NCBI RefSeq assembly: GCF_023556335.1
Contig: NZ_JAIKTS010000001.1
Coordinates: 186,001 to 250,000 of the forward strand
Direction: 5' to 3'
Source of the DNA: Stenotrophomonas mori
GTDB lineage: Bacteria; Pseudomonadota; Gammaproteobacteria; Xanthomonadales; Xanthomonadaceae
DNA: 64,000 bases
Shown here: positions 33,992 through 43,982 of the stretch, piece after piece
Position numbering within the stretch: the first letter of the stretch is position 1
Layout: the number at the start of each line of letters is the position of its first letter
Notes under the pieces: generated by a model
What the model saw: the letters and a program-made list of their open reading frames with translations, nothing else
Told to the model about the DNA's origin: nothing
The model's database searches: none
Program-made: the position numbers and the translations under genes

Positions 33992-35515
33992 ATGACCCAC
34001 CGTACCCCTATGCGCCTGGCCGGCCTGCTGGCCATGGCCCTGCCGCTGGCCGCATGCGCCCAGAACGACCCCCCCGCCGCGCCGGCCGCCGCGGCTGAAC
34101 AGGCGGCCGCCGCGAGGCCGGCGGCACCTGCGCCGCAGCTGGTCAGCGGCCTGCCGGACTTCACCCAGCTCGTGGACCAGGTCGGCCCCGGCGTGGTCAA
34201 CGTCGAGACCGTCATCGGTCCGCGGCGCGACCCGCGCATGGCCGGCGGCCGTCCGGACATGGACCAGATGCCCGAGTTCTTCCGGCGCTTCTTCGGCCCC
34301 GGCTTCCAGATGCCCGGCGAAGGCCCCGACAACGGGCCGCGCGGGCGCGGCATGGGGTCGGGCTTCATCCTCTCCGCCGACGGCTACGTGCTCACCAACC
34401 ACCACGTGGTCGACGGCGCCGAGACGGTCAAGGTCAAGCTGAGCGACCGCCGCGAGTTCGACGCCAAGGTGGTCGGCAGCGACCAGCAGTACGACGTGGC
34501 CCTGCTGAAGATCGAGGCCAAGGGGCTGCCGATCGTGCGCGTGGGCGACTCCAACACGCTCAAGCCCGGGCAGTGGGTGGTGGCGATCGGCTCGCCGTTC
34601 GGGCTGGACCATTCGGTGACCGCCGGCATCGTCAGCGCCACCGGGCGCAGCAATCCCTATGCCGAACAGCGCTATGTGCCGTTCATCCAGACCGACGTGG
34701 CCATCAACCAGGGCAACTCCGGCGGCCCGCTGCTCAATACCCGCGGTGAGGTGGTCGGCATCAACTCGCAGATCTTCTCCGCGTCCGGCGGCTACATGGG
34801 CATCAGCTTCGCGATCCCGATCGACCTGGCGATGGGCGCGGTGGAACAGATCAAGAAGACCGGCAAGGTCAGCCGCGGCCAGCTGGGCACGGTGGTGCAG
34901 CCGGTGGATGCCCTGAAGGCGCAGGCGCTGAAGCTGCCCGACAGCCGTGGCGCGCTGGTCAACCAGCTGGTCGAGGACTCGCCGGCGGCCAAGGCGGGCG
35001 TACAGGTGGGCGACGTGATCCGCTCGGTCAACGGCAACGAGATCGGCGCGGCCAGCGACCTGCCGCCGCTGATCGGTGCGATGGCGCCGGGCAGCAGGGT
35101 CCGGCTGGGCATCCTGCGCGACGGCCACGAGCGCGAGATCAGCGTGACCCTCACCGAGCTGGCCGAGGACGCCGCGCGTGCCGCCACGCCGCCGAGCGGT
35201 GCGGCGGAGGCCGCTCCGCAGGCCGGCGCCAGCGCGCTGCTGGGGGTGGACGTGACCGAGCTGGCCGCCGCCGAGCGCCGCCAGCTGGGGCTGGCGGCGG
35301 GCGAGGGCGTGCGCATCACCCGGGTCAACGGCCAGGCCGCCCGCGAGGCGCAGCTGAGCCCGGGCATGGTGATCCTGCAGGTCGGCCGTGCCCCGGTGGG
35401 CACCGTGGCGGCGCTCAACCGCGAGCTGGCCGGCTACAAGAAGGGCGACGTGGTGATGCTGCTGGTGCGCGCCGGCGGCAACAGCGCCTTCGTGGCGGTC
35501 AAGGCCGAGGGCTGA
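33992..35515 (+). CDS. mucD: Periplasmic serine protease MucD/DegP (HtrA family), predicted lipoprotein
   Basis: 507 aa from ATG 33992. The signal ends in LPLAAC, a good lipobox with Cys at 22, so the protein may be lipid-anchored. The trypsin-like domain (about 50-300) carries the triad H138 (TNHHVVDG), D168 (YDVALL) and S243 (GNSGGPLL). Two PDZ domains follow (about 305-400 and 420-505), with SPAAKAGVQVGDVIRSVNG in the first. It degrades or refolds damaged envelope proteins and is the third gene of the sigma-E operon (rpoE-rseA-mucD), with a gap of 128 bases after rseA. Confidence 0.92.
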   Translation: MTHRTPMRLAGLLAMALPLAACAQNDPPAAPAAAAEQAAAARPAAPAPQLVSGLPDFTQLVDQVGPGVVNVETVIGPRRDPRMAGGRPDMDQMPEFFRRFFGPGFQMPGEGPDNGPRGRGMGSGFILSADGYVLTNHHVVDGAETVKVKLSDRREFDAKVVGSDQQYDVALLKIEAKGLPIVRVGDSNTLKPGQWVVAIGSPFGLDHSVTAGIVSATGRSNPYAEQRYVPFIQTDVAINQGNSGGPLLNTRGEVVGINSQIFSASGGYMGISFAIPIDLAMGAVEQIKKTGKVSRGQLGTVVQPVDALKAQALKLPDSRGALVNQLVEDSPAAKAGVQVGDVIRSVNGNEIGAASDLPPLIGAMAPGSRVRLGILRDGHEREISVTLTELAEDAARAATPPSGAAEAAPQAGASALLGVDVTELAAAERRQLGLAAGEGVRITRVNGQAAREAQLSPGMVILQVGRAPVGTVAALNRELAGYKKGDVVMLLVRAGGNSAFVAVKAEG

Positions 35516-35540
35516 GCCCGGGCCGGGCCGCCGGCGGACA

Positions 35541-35562
35541 GGGCGGCGCCCGCGGGCGCCGT
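35541..35562. other. GC-rich hairpin after mucD
   Basis: GGCGGCGCCC and GGGCGCCGTC form a strong palindrome shortly after the mucD stop and before lepA, without a T-tract. It could attenuate read-through, but is not a standard terminator. Confidence 0.3.
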
Positions 35563-35655
35563 CCGGTGTCCGCGGCGGCGGGCATGCGGCCGGGCTGCCG
35601 GGCATGCGATAATGCGCCGTTATCCTGACGACGCGCCGCGCCGCCGCCACCTTCT

Positions 35656-37464
35656 ATGTCTGCCGATCCGATGCGGAACATCCGCAACTTTTCCATCATT
35701 GCCCATGTCGATCATGGCAAGTCCACCCTGGCCGATCGCATCATCCAGCTCTGCGGCGGCCTGACCGCGCGCGAGATGGAAGCGCAGGTGCTGGACAACA
35801 ACCCGATCGAGCGCGAGCGCGGCATCACCATCAAGGCGCACTCGGTGTCGCTGCCGTACACGGCACGCAACGGCGAGACCTACCACCTGAACTTCATCGA
35901 TACCCCCGGGCACGTGGACTTCTCCTACGAAGTCAGCCGCTCGCTGGCCGCCTGCGAGGGCGCGCTGCTGGTGGTGGATGCCGCCCAGGGCGTGGAAGCG
36001 CAGTCGGTGGCCAACTGCTACACCGCGGTGGAGATGGGCCTGGAAGTGGTGTCGGTGCTGAACAAGATCGACCTGCCCACCGCCGACATCGACCGCGCCA
36101 AGGCCGAGATCGAGGCGGTGATCGGCATCGACGCCGGCGACGCGGTGGCGGTGTCGGCCAAGACCGGGCTGAACGTGGAAGAGGTGCTGGAGGCCATCGT
36201 CCACCGCATCCCGCCGCCGACGCGGCGCGCGACCGACAAGCTGCAGGCGCTGATCATCGACTCCTGGTTCGACAACTACCTGGGGGTGGTGTCGCTGGTG
36301 CGGGTGATGCAGGGCCGGATCAAGACCGGCGACAAGCTGCAGGTGATGTCCACCGGGCGCAACCACCAGGTCGATGCGGTCGGGGTGTTCACGCCCAAGC
36401 GCAAGGTCACCGGGATGCTGTCGGCCGGCGAAGTGGGCTGGATCACCGCCTCCATCAAGGACGTGCACGGCGCCCCGGTCGGCGATACGTTGACCCTGAG
36501 CGGCGACCCGGCACCGGAACCGCTGCCGGGCTTCCAGGAAATGCAGCCGCGCGTGTTCGCCGGCCTGTTCCCGGTCGACGCCGACGACTACCCCGACCTG
36601 CGCGAGGCGCTGGACAAGCTGCGCCTGAACGACGCCGCGCTGCGCTTCGAGCCGGAAAGCTCCGAGGCGATGGGCTTCGGCTTCCGCTGCGGCTTCCTGG
36701 GCATGCTGCACATGGAGATCGTGCAGGAGCGCCTGGAGCGCGAGTACGACCTGGACCTGATCAGCACCGCGCCGACCGTGGTCTACGAGGTGCTCAAGAG
36801 CGACGGCGCCATCGTGATGATGGACAACCCGGCCAAGCTGCCGCCGGTCAACCAGGTCGAGGAGATCCGCGAGCCGATCATCCGCGCCAACGTGCTCACC
36901 CCCGAGGAGTACATCGGCAACGTCATCAAGCTGTGCGAGGAGAAGCGCGGCACCCAGATCGGCATCAACTACCTGGGCAGCCAGGTGCAGATCGGCTACG
37001 AACTGCCGATGGCCGAGGTGGTGCTGGACTTCTTCGACAAGCTCAAGTCGGTCAGCCGCGGCTACGCGTCGCTGGACTACCACTTCGTCCGCTTCGAGGC
37101 CGGCCCGTTCGTGCGCGTGGACGTGCTGATCAACGGCGACAAGGTCGACGCACTGTCGCTGATCGTGCACCGCAGCCATGCCGACCGCCGCGGCCGCGAG
37201 CTGTGCGAGAAGATGAAGGACCTGATTCCCCGGCAGATGTTCGACGTCGCCATCCAGGCCGCGGTCGGCTCGCAGGTCATCGCCCGCACCACGGTCAAGG
37301 CGATGCGCAAGAACGTGCTGGCCAAGTGCTATGGTGGCGACGTTTCGCGCAAGAAGAAACTGCTGGAGAAGCAGAAGGAAGGCAAGAAGCGCATGAAGCA
37401 GGTGGGCCGCGTGGAGATCCCGCAGGAAGCGTTCCTGGCCGTGCTGCAGATGGACAACAAATAA
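35656..37464 (+). CDS. lepA: Elongation factor 4 (LepA), ribosome-associated GTPase
   Basis: 602 aa, very near the usual 599. It begins [20 protein letters not shown] with the P-loop AHVDHGKST, then the switch region [14 protein letters not shown] and NKIDLPTAD. The LepA C-terminal region has [20 protein letters not shown] and ends in a basic [21 protein letters not shown] tail. It back-translocates or remodels stalled ribosomes. It starts the lepA-lepB-DUF4845-rnc-era-recO block, whose order is typical of gammaproteobacteria. Confidence 0.97.
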   Translation: MSADPMRNIRNFSIIAHVDHGKSTLADRIIQLCGGLTAREMEAQVLDNNPIERERGITIKAHSVSLPYTARNGETYHLNFIDTPGHVDFSYEVSRSLAACEGALLVVDAAQGVEAQSVANCYTAVEMGLEVVSVLNKIDLPTADIDRAKAEIEAVIGIDAGDAVAVSAKTGLNVEEVLEAIVHRIPPPTRRATDKLQALIIDSWFDNYLGVVSLVRVMQGRIKTGDKLQVMSTGRNHQVDAVGVFTPKRKVTGMLSAGEVGWITASIKDVHGAPVGDTLTLSGDPAPEPLPGFQEMQPRVFAGLFPVDADDYPDLREALDKLRLNDAALRFEPESSEAMGFGFRCGFLGMLHMEIVQERLEREYDLDLISTAPTVVYEVLKSDGAIVMMDNPAKLPPVNQVEEIREPIIRANVLTPEEYIGNVIKLCEEKRGTQIGINYLGSQVQIGYELPMAEVVLDFFDKLKSVSRGYASLDYHFVRFEAGPFVRVDVLINGDKVDALSLIVHRSHADRRGRELCEKMKDLIPRQMFDVAIQAAVGSQVIARTTVKAMRKNVLAKCYGGDVSRKKKLLEKQKEGKKRMKQVGRVEIPQEAFLAVLQMDNK

Positions 37465-37570
37465 GCGGGCCGGCGCCGGATGGCGTGGGCCGGTACGGTC
37501 GGGGCGCGCCGCGCCGCCGTTGCCCGCCCCGCGTTTCCCGGTGCACGGTTCCGGATACGAGGACCCTGCA

Positions 37571-38389
37571 ATGAAATGGTTTGAAATCGCACTGGTGGTG
37601 CTGACCCTCGGCTCGGGGCTGGTCCTGCTGCTGGACAGGCTGTTCCTGGCCAAGCGCCGGGAAGCCCGCGGCGGGCTGCTGGACGGCGGCGAGCCGGCGG
37701 TGGTGGATTACTCGCGGGCGTTCTTCCCGGTGCTGGCGGTGGTGCTGGTGCTGCGCAGCTTCATCGCCGAGCCGTACAAGATCCCGTCCAGCTCGATGAT
37801 GCCCAACCTGCTGATCGGCGACTTCATCCTGGTCAACAAGTTCGCCTACGGCATCCGCCTGCCGGTCACCAACACCAAGGTGATCCCGACCGGCGAGCCG
37901 AAGCGCGGCGACGTGGTGGTGTTCCAGTTTCCGGGCCATCCGGAGATGGCCGACGATCCGCAGCGCGGCGAGAACTTCATCAAGCGCGTGATCGGCCTGC
38001 CCGGGGACCGCATCGGTTTCCACGGCGATACCCTGTCCATCAACGGCGAGCCGGTCGAGTACGAGGTCAAGGGCGACTACGTCGGCAAGGGCCGGGGCGC
38101 GGAGATGAACGGCGCGACCCTGCTCAGCGAGGCGCTGCCGGGCCGTCCGCACACCATCCTGGAATACCTGGGCCGCGCCAATCCGGCCGGGCAGGGCGAC
38201 TGGAACGTGCCCGAGGGCCACTACCTGGTGATGGGCGACAACCGCGACAACAGCGACGATGGCCGTTTCTGGGGGTTCATGCCCGAGCGCAACCTGCGCG
38301 GCAAGGCCTTCCTGATCTGGCTCAACTGCAGTGGCTGGTTCTGCAAGGACGGTTTCGACCCTTCGCGGATCGGCTCGGGCATCCAGTAA
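37571..38389 (+). CDS. lepB: Signal peptidase I (LepB)
   Basis: 272 aa from ATG 37571. Two N-terminal hydrophobic segments (about 5-21 and 50-66) anchor the protein in the inner membrane. The catalytic serine S75 lies in IPSSSMMPNLLIGDF and the general base K138 in NFIKRVIGLPGDRIG; box D/E GDNRDNSDDGRFWGF follows. It cleaves signal peptides of exported proteins. It stands about 106 bases after lepA and is probably in the same transcription unit. Confidence 0.96.
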   Translation: MKWFEIALVVLTLGSGLVLLLDRLFLAKRREARGGLLDGGEPAVVDYSRAFFPVLAVVLVLRSFIAEPYKIPSSSMMPNLLIGDFILVNKFAYGIRLPVTNTKVIPTGEPKRGDVVVFQFPGHPEMADDPQRGENFIKRVIGLPGDRIGFHGDTLSINGEPVEYEVKGDYVGKGRGAEMNGATLLSEALPGRPHTILEYLGRANPAGQGDWNVPEGHYLVMGDNRDNSDDGRFWGFMPERNLRGKAFLIWLNCSGWFCKDGFDPSRIGSGIQ

Positions 38390-38417
38390 CCTAGCGCGCA
38401 TATCGGGGGAGAAGGCT

Positions 38418-38786
38418 ATGAAGCGCAAGCAAGGCGGCATGACGCTGACATCGTTCCTGGGCGTGCTGGCGGTGGCCGGGTTCGCCCTGTACATCGGCAT
38501 GAAGCTGTTCCCGATGTACCAGGAGTTCTACGCGGTCAAGACGTCGATGAAGGCGCTGGCGCGCGAGCCCGGCAACGCCGATCCGGCGCGCGCGCTGGAG
38601 ATGTTCTACCGGCGCATGGACATGAACTACTCGGACAGCATCAAGCGCGACAGCATCCGCTTCGACCGGATCGACGGCGGGGTGCGCATGAGCGTGAACT
38701 ACGAAGTACGGCGGCCGCTGGTCGGCAACCTGGACATCGTCGGCCGGTTCGAGAATGCCCAGGACCTGACCTCGCGCGGTGAATAG
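38418..38786 (+). CDS. DUF4845 family membrane protein
   Basis: 122 aa from ATG 38418, with GGGGGAGAAG as ribosome-binding site. It has a pilin-like short leader, one hydrophobic helix (about 10-29, [20 protein letters not shown]), then [20 protein letters not shown] and a small periplasmic domain ending in [20 protein letters not shown]. This is the conserved small gene between lepB and rnc in many proteobacteria; the function is unknown. Its stop is overlapped by the GTG start of rnc. Confidence 0.88.
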   Translation: MKRKQGGMTLTSFLGVLAVAGFALYIGMKLFPMYQEFYAVKTSMKALAREPGNADPARALEMFYRRMDMNYSDSIKRDSIRFDRIDGGVRMSVNYEVRRPLVGNLDIVGRFENAQDLTSRGE

Positions 38787-39453
38787 GGCAGTGACGCGGG
38801 GTGACCGCATCGGCCACCCGTTCCGCGACCAGGGCCTGCTGCAGCAGGCCCTGACCCACCGCAGTGCCGGTGCGCCGCACAACGAGCGGCTGGAGTTCCT
38901 GGGCGACAGCATCGTCAACCTGATCGTCGCCGAGGCCCTGTTCATGCGCTGGCCGAAGGCCGACGAGGGCGCGCTGACCCGCGCGCGCGCGGCACTGGTA
39001 TGCGAGAGCGCGCTGGCGGCGCTGGCGCGCGAGCTGCAGCTGGGCGAGCGCCTGATCCTGGGCCCGGGCGAAATGAAGTCCGGCGGCCACCGCCGCGATT
39101 CGATCCTGGCCGACGCCTTCGAGGCGGTGGTGGCGGCGATCTGCCTGGATGCCGGCTTCGAGGCCTGCCGCGCGCGGGTGCTGCCCTGGTTCGAGGCGCC
39201 GATGGCCGCGGTGCCGGTCGGCAAGCCCGGCAAGGACCCCAAGACCCGCCTGCAGGAATGGCTGCAGGCACGGCAGAAACCGCTGCCGGTCTACGAGCTG
39301 GTCTCGGAGACCGGAGACGACCATGCGCGGCATTTCCGGGTACGCTGCCGCCTGACCGATCCGGCCGCGATCACCGAGGGCGAAGGCAGCTCCCGGCGGC
39401 TGGCCGAACAACAGGCGGCCGCGGCCGCGATCGAGCAACTGGATTCCAAGTGA
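38779..39453 (+). CDS. rnc: Ribonuclease III
   Basis: 224 aa from GTG 38779, overlapping the previous gene by 8 bases. The catalytic domain has the signature [20 protein letters not shown] with the metal-binding acidic residues and [15 protein letters not shown]; the double-stranded RNA-binding domain (about 150-220) includes [17 protein letters not shown] and [12 protein letters not shown]. It processes rRNA precursors and many mRNAs, cutting dsRNA. The start is inferred from the overlap with the previous stop. Confidence 0.96.
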   Translation: MNRAVTRGDRIGHPFRDQGLLQQALTHRSAGAPHNERLEFLGDSIVNLIVAEALFMRWPKADEGALTRARAALVCESALAALARELQLGERLILGPGEMKSGGHRRDSILADAFEAVVAAICLDAGFEACRARVLPWFEAPMAAVPVGKPGKDPKTRLQEWLQARQKPLPVYELVSETGDDHARHFRVRCRLTDPAAITEGEGSSRRLAEQQAAAAAIEQLDSK

Positions 39454-40349
39454 ACGACACCCCCTCCCATCGCTGCGGCAGCGTCGCCGTCATCGGACGC
39501 CCCAATGTCGGCAAGTCGACCCTGACCAACGCCCTGGTCGGGGCCAAGGTCAGCATCGTCTCCAACCGGCCACAGACCACGCGCCACCGGCTGCTGGGCA
39601 TCGCCACCTTCCCCGGGGGCCAGCTGGTGCTGGTGGATACCCCGGGGCTGCACCGCCAGCAGAAGCGGGCGATGAACCGGGTGATGAACCGTGCCGCGCG
39701 CAGTTCGCTGGAAGGGGTGGACGCCGGCCTGCTGGTGATCGAGGCGGGGCGCTGGGACGAGGAGGACACGCTGGCTTTCAAGGTGCTGCGCGATGCCGGC
39801 GTCCCGGTGGTGCTGGTGGTCAACAAGGTCGACCGGCTGAAGGACAAGAGCGCGCTGCTGCCGTTCCTGCAGGAGGTCACCGCGGGCCGCGAGTTCGCCG
39901 GCGTGCACCCGATCTCCGCGCAGAAGCGCAACGGTCTGGAAGCACTGGTGCGCGACGTGCTCACGCTGCTGCCGGAAGCCCCGCCGATGTTCGGCGAGGA
40001 CGAGATCACCGACCGCAGCCAGCGGTTCCTGGCCGGTGAGCTGGTGCGCGAACAGCTGATGCGGCAGCTCGGCGAAGAGCTGCCCTATGCGACCACGGTG
40101 GAGATCGAGCGCTTCGCCGAGGACGGCAACCTGCTGCGCATCGGCGCGGTCATCTGGGTCGAGCGCGAAGGCCAGAAGGCCATCGTCATCGGCAAGGGCG
40201 GCGTGCGCCTCAAGGAGATCGGCGGCAAGGCCCGGCTGCAGATGGAGCGGCTGTTCGGCGCCAAGGTGTTCCTGGAGACCTGGGTGCGGGTGCGCGAAGG
40301 CTGGTCCGACGACGAGTCCGCGCTCAAGGCGTTCGGTTACGGCGACTGA
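39450..40349 (+). CDS. era: GTPase Era, 16S rRNA maturation
   Basis: 299 aa. The GTG start overlaps the rnc stop (GTGA). The G domain shows [36 protein letters not shown] and NKVDRLKD; the C-terminal KH domain includes [20 protein letters not shown]. It binds the 3' end of 16S rRNA and helps 30S assembly. It is translationally coupled to rnc. Then 142 bases precede recO. Confidence 0.96.
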   Translation: MNDTPSHRCGSVAVIGRPNVGKSTLTNALVGAKVSIVSNRPQTTRHRLLGIATFPGGQLVLVDTPGLHRQQKRAMNRVMNRAARSSLEGVDAGLLVIEAGRWDEEDTLAFKVLRDAGVPVVLVVNKVDRLKDKSALLPFLQEVTAGREFAGVHPISAQKRNGLEALVRDVLTLLPEAPPMFGEDEITDRSQRFLAGELVREQLMRQLGEELPYATTVEIERFAEDGNLLRIGAVIWVEREGQKAIVIGKGGVRLKEIGGKARLQMERLFGAKVFLETWVRVREGWSDDESALKAFGYGD

Positions 40350-40491
40350 GCTGCCGTAGCGGGCCGGGCGCGGCCTGCAGGCGACTGCGCCGAGGGCGGG
40401 CTGGGCGTCTGCCGTCGGCTCTGACACCCTGTAGGCGGAGCCCGGACCGAGCGCCGGCCGTGTCCGCCCCTGTCCCCGCGACCCCTCCCGC

Positions 40492-41217
40492 ATGCGCATC
40501 GACGACGAACCGGCCTATGTCCTGCACGCGCGCCCCTGGCGCGAGACCAGCCTGCTGGTGGAAGTGCTGACCCGCGAGCACGGCCGGATCGGCCTGTTGG
40601 CGCGCGGTGTGCAGGGGGGAAAGAAGCAGGCGTTGCGGGCCGCGCTGCAGCCGCTGCAGTGGATCCGCCTGGACGCGGTCCAGGCCGGTGAGCTGGCGCA
40701 GCTGCGCCGTGCCGAGAGCCAGGACGCGGCGCCGCGCCTGCAGGGGCAGACGATGCTGGCCGCCTTCTACATCAACGAACTGGTGCTGCGGCTGGCGCCG
40801 CGCCACGATCCCGCGCCCGAGCTGTACCAGGCCTACGGGCAGGTCCGCGCACGCTTGGCCGAGGCCGACGGGCTGGCGTGGACGCTGCGCCGTTTCGAGC
40901 GTGACCTGCTCGATGCGCTGGGGGTGGGGTTCGACTGGAGCCGTGCCGCCGACGGGCAGCCCATCGACCCGGCGGCGCGTTACCGGCTGGACCCGCAGGA
41001 GGGGCCGCTGCGCCTGCTCAGCGAGCGCAGCGCCGGTGAGCGGCGTGGCCTGGCCACCGGCAGCGCCCTGCTGGCGCTGGGCGGCGACCGCCGACCCGCC
41101 GCCGCCGACCTGGCCAGCCTGCGGCCACAGATGCGCGCGGTGCTGCTGCACCATCTGGGCGGGCGCGGCCTGAAATCCTGGGAGCTGCTGGGCGACCTGG
41201 CGGCCCGCGGTGGCTGA
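40492..41217 (+). CDS. recO: DNA repair protein RecO
   Basis: 241 aa from ATG 40492. The N-terminal OB fold has [20 protein letters not shown] and [16 protein letters not shown]; a helical body continues with [20 protein letters not shown]. It assists RecR in loading RecA on SSB-coated DNA. No zinc-finger cysteines are present, as in most proteobacterial RecO. It closes the lepA-recO block and is convergent with the response-regulator gene. Confidence 0.93.
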   Translation: MRIDDEPAYVLHARPWRETSLLVEVLTREHGRIGLLARGVQGGKKQALRAALQPLQWIRLDAVQAGELAQLRRAESQDAAPRLQGQTMLAAFYINELVLRLAPRHDPAPELYQAYGQVRARLAEADGLAWTLRRFERDLLDALGVGFDWSRAADGQPIDPAARYRLDPQEGPLRLLSERSAGERRGLATGSALLALGGDRRPAAADLASLRPQMRAVLLHHLGGRGLKSWELLGDLAARGG

Positions 41218-41234
41218 GCGCGGGCGGCCCGCGT

Positions 41235-41939
41235 TCAGTGCAGCAGGGCGCTGACCGCGGCATCGAACTGGCGCCGGGCGCGGTCCGATTCCGGCGACTG
41301 GTGCAGCTGCCGCACCGCCCGCCCGAGACGGGAGGCGCCGACGAAGCCGCAACTGGCCTGCAACCGGTGCAGCTGTTGCCGCAGCGCGCCGTCGTCGTGC
41401 TGGCGCAGGGCGACGCCGACCGCGTCGCGGGCGACCGGCAGTTCGGACAGGAACAGTTCGCGCAGCGCGATGACGTGGGCCCGCTGGCCGTTGAGCGCGT
41501 CCAGGGCGGCCCGTTCATCCCAGTCCGGTGGTGCCGGATCGTCGCCCGCGGCGGGCGCCCGGCCGAGACTCTCGCCGATGGCGTCCAGCAGCTGGGCGCG
41601 GCTCATGGGCTTGACCAGCACCCGCTCGCAGCCGGCCTCGCGCAGTGCGTCGCGGGTCTCGATGCGGTCGTCGGCGGTGTGCGCCACTGCAGGCACTCCC
41701 GCATGCCGCCGGCGCAGCTGCCGCAGCAGCTCCTGGCCGCTGCCGTCGGGAAGGTTGACGTCGATCAGCCACAGGTCGTGGCGCACCGACTCGCACAGGC
41801 GCAGGGCATCGGCGACGGAGCCGGCCACATCCACCGTGGCCGGCAGCGCCTCCAGCGCGCTGCGGAAAAATCCCTGGCTGGTCGCATCATCCTCGACCAG
41901 CAACAAACGAGGGGGGGTCGCCTGCTGCTGCGTATTCAT
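41235..41939 (-). CDS. Receiver domain fused to an HPt-like domain
   Basis: 234 aa, start set at ATG 41939. Residues 11-125 form a response-regulator receiver with the acidic pocket D17/D18, the phospho-acceptor D60 in LWLIDVNLPDG and K110 in VLVKP. Residues 150-230 are helical, with LHRLQASCGFVGASRLGRAV, in which H191 occupies the usual place of an HPt phosphohistidine. There is no DNA-binding output, so it probably works as a phosphorelay intermediate for a hybrid histidine kinase encoded elsewhere. The assignment of the HPt part is by motif only. Confidence 0.75.
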   Translation of the reverse strand: MNTQQQATPPRLLLVEDDATSQGFFRSALEALPATVDVAGSVADALRLCESVRHDLWLIDVNLPDGSGQELLRQLRRRHAGVPAVAHTADDRIETRDALREAGCERVLVKPMSRAQLLDAIGESLGRAPAAGDDPAPPDWDERAALDALNGQRAHVIALRELFLSELPVARDAVGVALRQHDDGALRQQLHRLQASCGFVGASRLGRAVRQLHQSPESDRARRQFDAAVSALLH

Positions 41940-42067
41940 CCGCTGCCTCCATGTCAGCCATGGCGGCATGATTGGCGATGTGCGGCGGCCGCGCAAGCGG
42001 CGGAAGTCACGCCGATGCGCATCTGCGACAATGGCGCCCCCCTTTTCAGCCCGCAGCCGTCCGCCAC

Positions 42068-43405
42068 GTGGCCCGATCCCGCTCCCGCATAGACAAGACC
42101 CCGTTCCAGACCGACATCCTCGACCTCAGCCACGATGGCCGTGGCGTCGCCCGCCGCGAAGGCGAGGGCGGCAAGGTGACCTTCGTCGCCGGCGCATTGG
42201 CCGGCGAGACGGTGATGGCCGAGCAGACCGGCAAGAGCCGCCACTTCGACGAGGCCCGGACCCTGGAAGTCCTGCAGGCCTCGCCGCACCGCGTGCAGCC
42301 GCGCTGCCCGCATTTCGGCGTCTGCGCCGGCTGCGTGCTGCAGCACCTGGAAGAGGGCCAGCAGATCGTGGCCAAGCAGCAGGTGCTGATGGACAACCTG
42401 GCGCGCATCGGCCATGTCAGCCCGGCCGCGGTATTGCCACCGCTGGTCGGCGACAGCTGGGGCTACCGCCGCAAGGGCCGGTTCTCGGTGCGCCGCGTCG
42501 AGAAGAAGGACAAGACCCTGGTCGGTTTCCGCGAGCAGGATCCGCGCTTCGTCGCCGACCTGTCGCAGTGCCTGACCGTGATCCCCGAGATCGGCAGCCG
42601 GGTGGCGGTGCTGGCGGCCTTCATCGAGGGCCTGGACGGCCGCCGCGACATCCCGCAGGTGGAGTTCATCGGCGGCGATGCGGCCATCGCCCTGACCGTG
42701 CGCCACCTGCAGCCATTGTCCGAGGCCGACCGCCAGGCATGGACGGCGTTCGGCCAGGCGCATGGTTTCGCCATCTACCTGCAGCCCGGCGGACTGGAGT
42801 CGGTGCATCCGCTGTGGCCGGCCGAAGGCGTGCCGCTGTCCTTCGCCCTGCCGCAATGGGACGTGGAACTGGCGTTCCGGCCATTGGACTTCATCCAGGT
42901 CAACGCCAAGCTCAACCAGAAGATGATCGCCCATGCGCTGGCGCTGCTGGACGCGCGCCCGGACGAGCGCGTGCTGGACCTGTTCTGCGGCCTGGGCAAC
43001 TTCACCCTGCCGCTGGCGCGCAGCGTGCGCGAAGTGGTGGGCGTGGAGGGCGAGGCCGGGCTGGTGGCGCGGGCGAAGGAGAACGCGCAGCGCAACGGCC
43101 TGGACAATGCGCGGTTCTTCGCCGCCGACCTGACCCAGGACCAGCGCGAAGCCCCGTGGATGCGGCAGGGGTTCGACAAGCTGTTGCTGGACCCGCCGCG
43201 TTCCGGGGCCATCGACGTGCTGCAGCAACTGCCGCTGAAACAGTTCAAGCGCATCGTCTACGTCAGCTGCCATCCCGGCTCGCTGGCGCGCGACGCGGGC
43301 TACCTGGTCAACGACCAGGGCTTCACCCTGGTGTCGGCCGGGGCGATGGACATGTTCCCGCACACCGCGCACGTGGAAAGCATCGCCGTGTTCGAGCGCG
43401 GCTGA
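42068..43405 (+). CDS. rlmD: 23S rRNA (uracil-1939-C5)-methyltransferase RlmD
   Basis: From GTG 42068 the product is 445 aa. A TRAM domain (about 10-65) is followed by the Fe-S cluster cysteines in CPHFGVCAGCVLQHL with a fourth Cys in LSQCL. The SAM-binding methyltransferase has VLDLFCGLGNFTLPLA, DPPRSGAIDVLQQL and the catalytic Cys in VSCHPGSLARD. It methylates U1939 of 23S rRNA. An in-frame ATG at 41972 would add 32 unconvincing residues. It is divergent from the receiver-HPt gene. Confidence 0.93.
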   Translation: MARSRSRIDKTPFQTDILDLSHDGRGVARREGEGGKVTFVAGALAGETVMAEQTGKSRHFDEARTLEVLQASPHRVQPRCPHFGVCAGCVLQHLEEGQQIVAKQQVLMDNLARIGHVSPAAVLPPLVGDSWGYRRKGRFSVRRVEKKDKTLVGFREQDPRFVADLSQCLTVIPEIGSRVAVLAAFIEGLDGRRDIPQVEFIGGDAAIALTVRHLQPLSEADRQAWTAFGQAHGFAIYLQPGGLESVHPLWPAEGVPLSFALPQWDVELAFRPLDFIQVNAKLNQKMIAHALALLDARPDERVLDLFCGLGNFTLPLARSVREVVGVEGEAGLVARAKENAQRNGLDNARFFAADLTQDQREAPWMRQGFDKLLLDPPRSGAIDVLQQLPLKQFKRIVYVSCHPGSLARDAGYLVNDQGFTLVSAGAMDMFPHTAHVESIAVFERG

Positions 43406-43484
43406 CCCGCGCATGGCGGGACGGTGGCGGTGACATGGCGCATGCCGCCGCACGGCAGGACACCCCCTACCAACGGATCCGCAG

Positions 43485-43982
43485 ATGGGCATCGAGATCG
43501 AGCGCAAGTTCCTGGTCACCGGCGACGGTTGGCGCACCGCCGCACACGCCGTCGTGCCGATGGCGCAGGGGTATGTCAACGACCTGGCGGCCCTGGACGA
43601 GGGCGGCCAGAAGGCCTCGGTGCGGGTGCGCATCGAGGGCGACACCGCCCGCCTGAACATCAAGTCGCGCGAGACCGGCACCACCCGCCAGGAGTTCGAC
43701 TACCCGATCCCGGTGGCCGATGCACGGGCGCTGCTGGCACTGTGCGTGGGCGGGCTGATCGACAAGCGCCGCCACCTGGTACACCACGGCGGGCGCCTGT
43801 GGGAGGTGGACGAGTTCCTGGGCGACAACGCCGGCCTGGTGGTGGCCGAGATCGAACTGGACAGCCCCGACCAGCCCTTCGAACGCCCCCAATGGATCGG
43901 TGCAGAAGTCACCGACGAACTGCGCTACTACAACCTCGCACTGGCTTCGCATCCCTACAGCCGGTGGACGGCCCCCCGGTAG
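43485..43982 (+). CDS. CYTH domain protein (triphosphate tunnel metalloenzyme)
   Basis: 165 aa opening with MGIEIERKFLV, the defining EIERKF signature of the CYTH/TTM superfamily. Paired Arg/Lys/Glu strands follow, such as KASVRVRIEGDTARLNIKSR and WEVDEFLGDNAGLVVAEIEL, lining the tunnel. Bacterial single-domain members of this size hydrolyse inorganic triphosphate. The stop codon TAG (43980-43982) is formed by the first GTAG of the repeat array, so the coding end and the array share bases. Confidence 0.9.
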   Translation: MGIEIERKFLVTGDGWRTAAHAVVPMAQGYVNDLAALDEGGQKASVRVRIEGDTARLNIKSRETGTTRQEFDYPIPVADARALLALCVGGLIDKRRHLVHHGGRLWEVDEFLGDNAGLVVAEIELDSPDQPFERPQWIGAEVTDELRYYNLALASHPYSRWTAPR

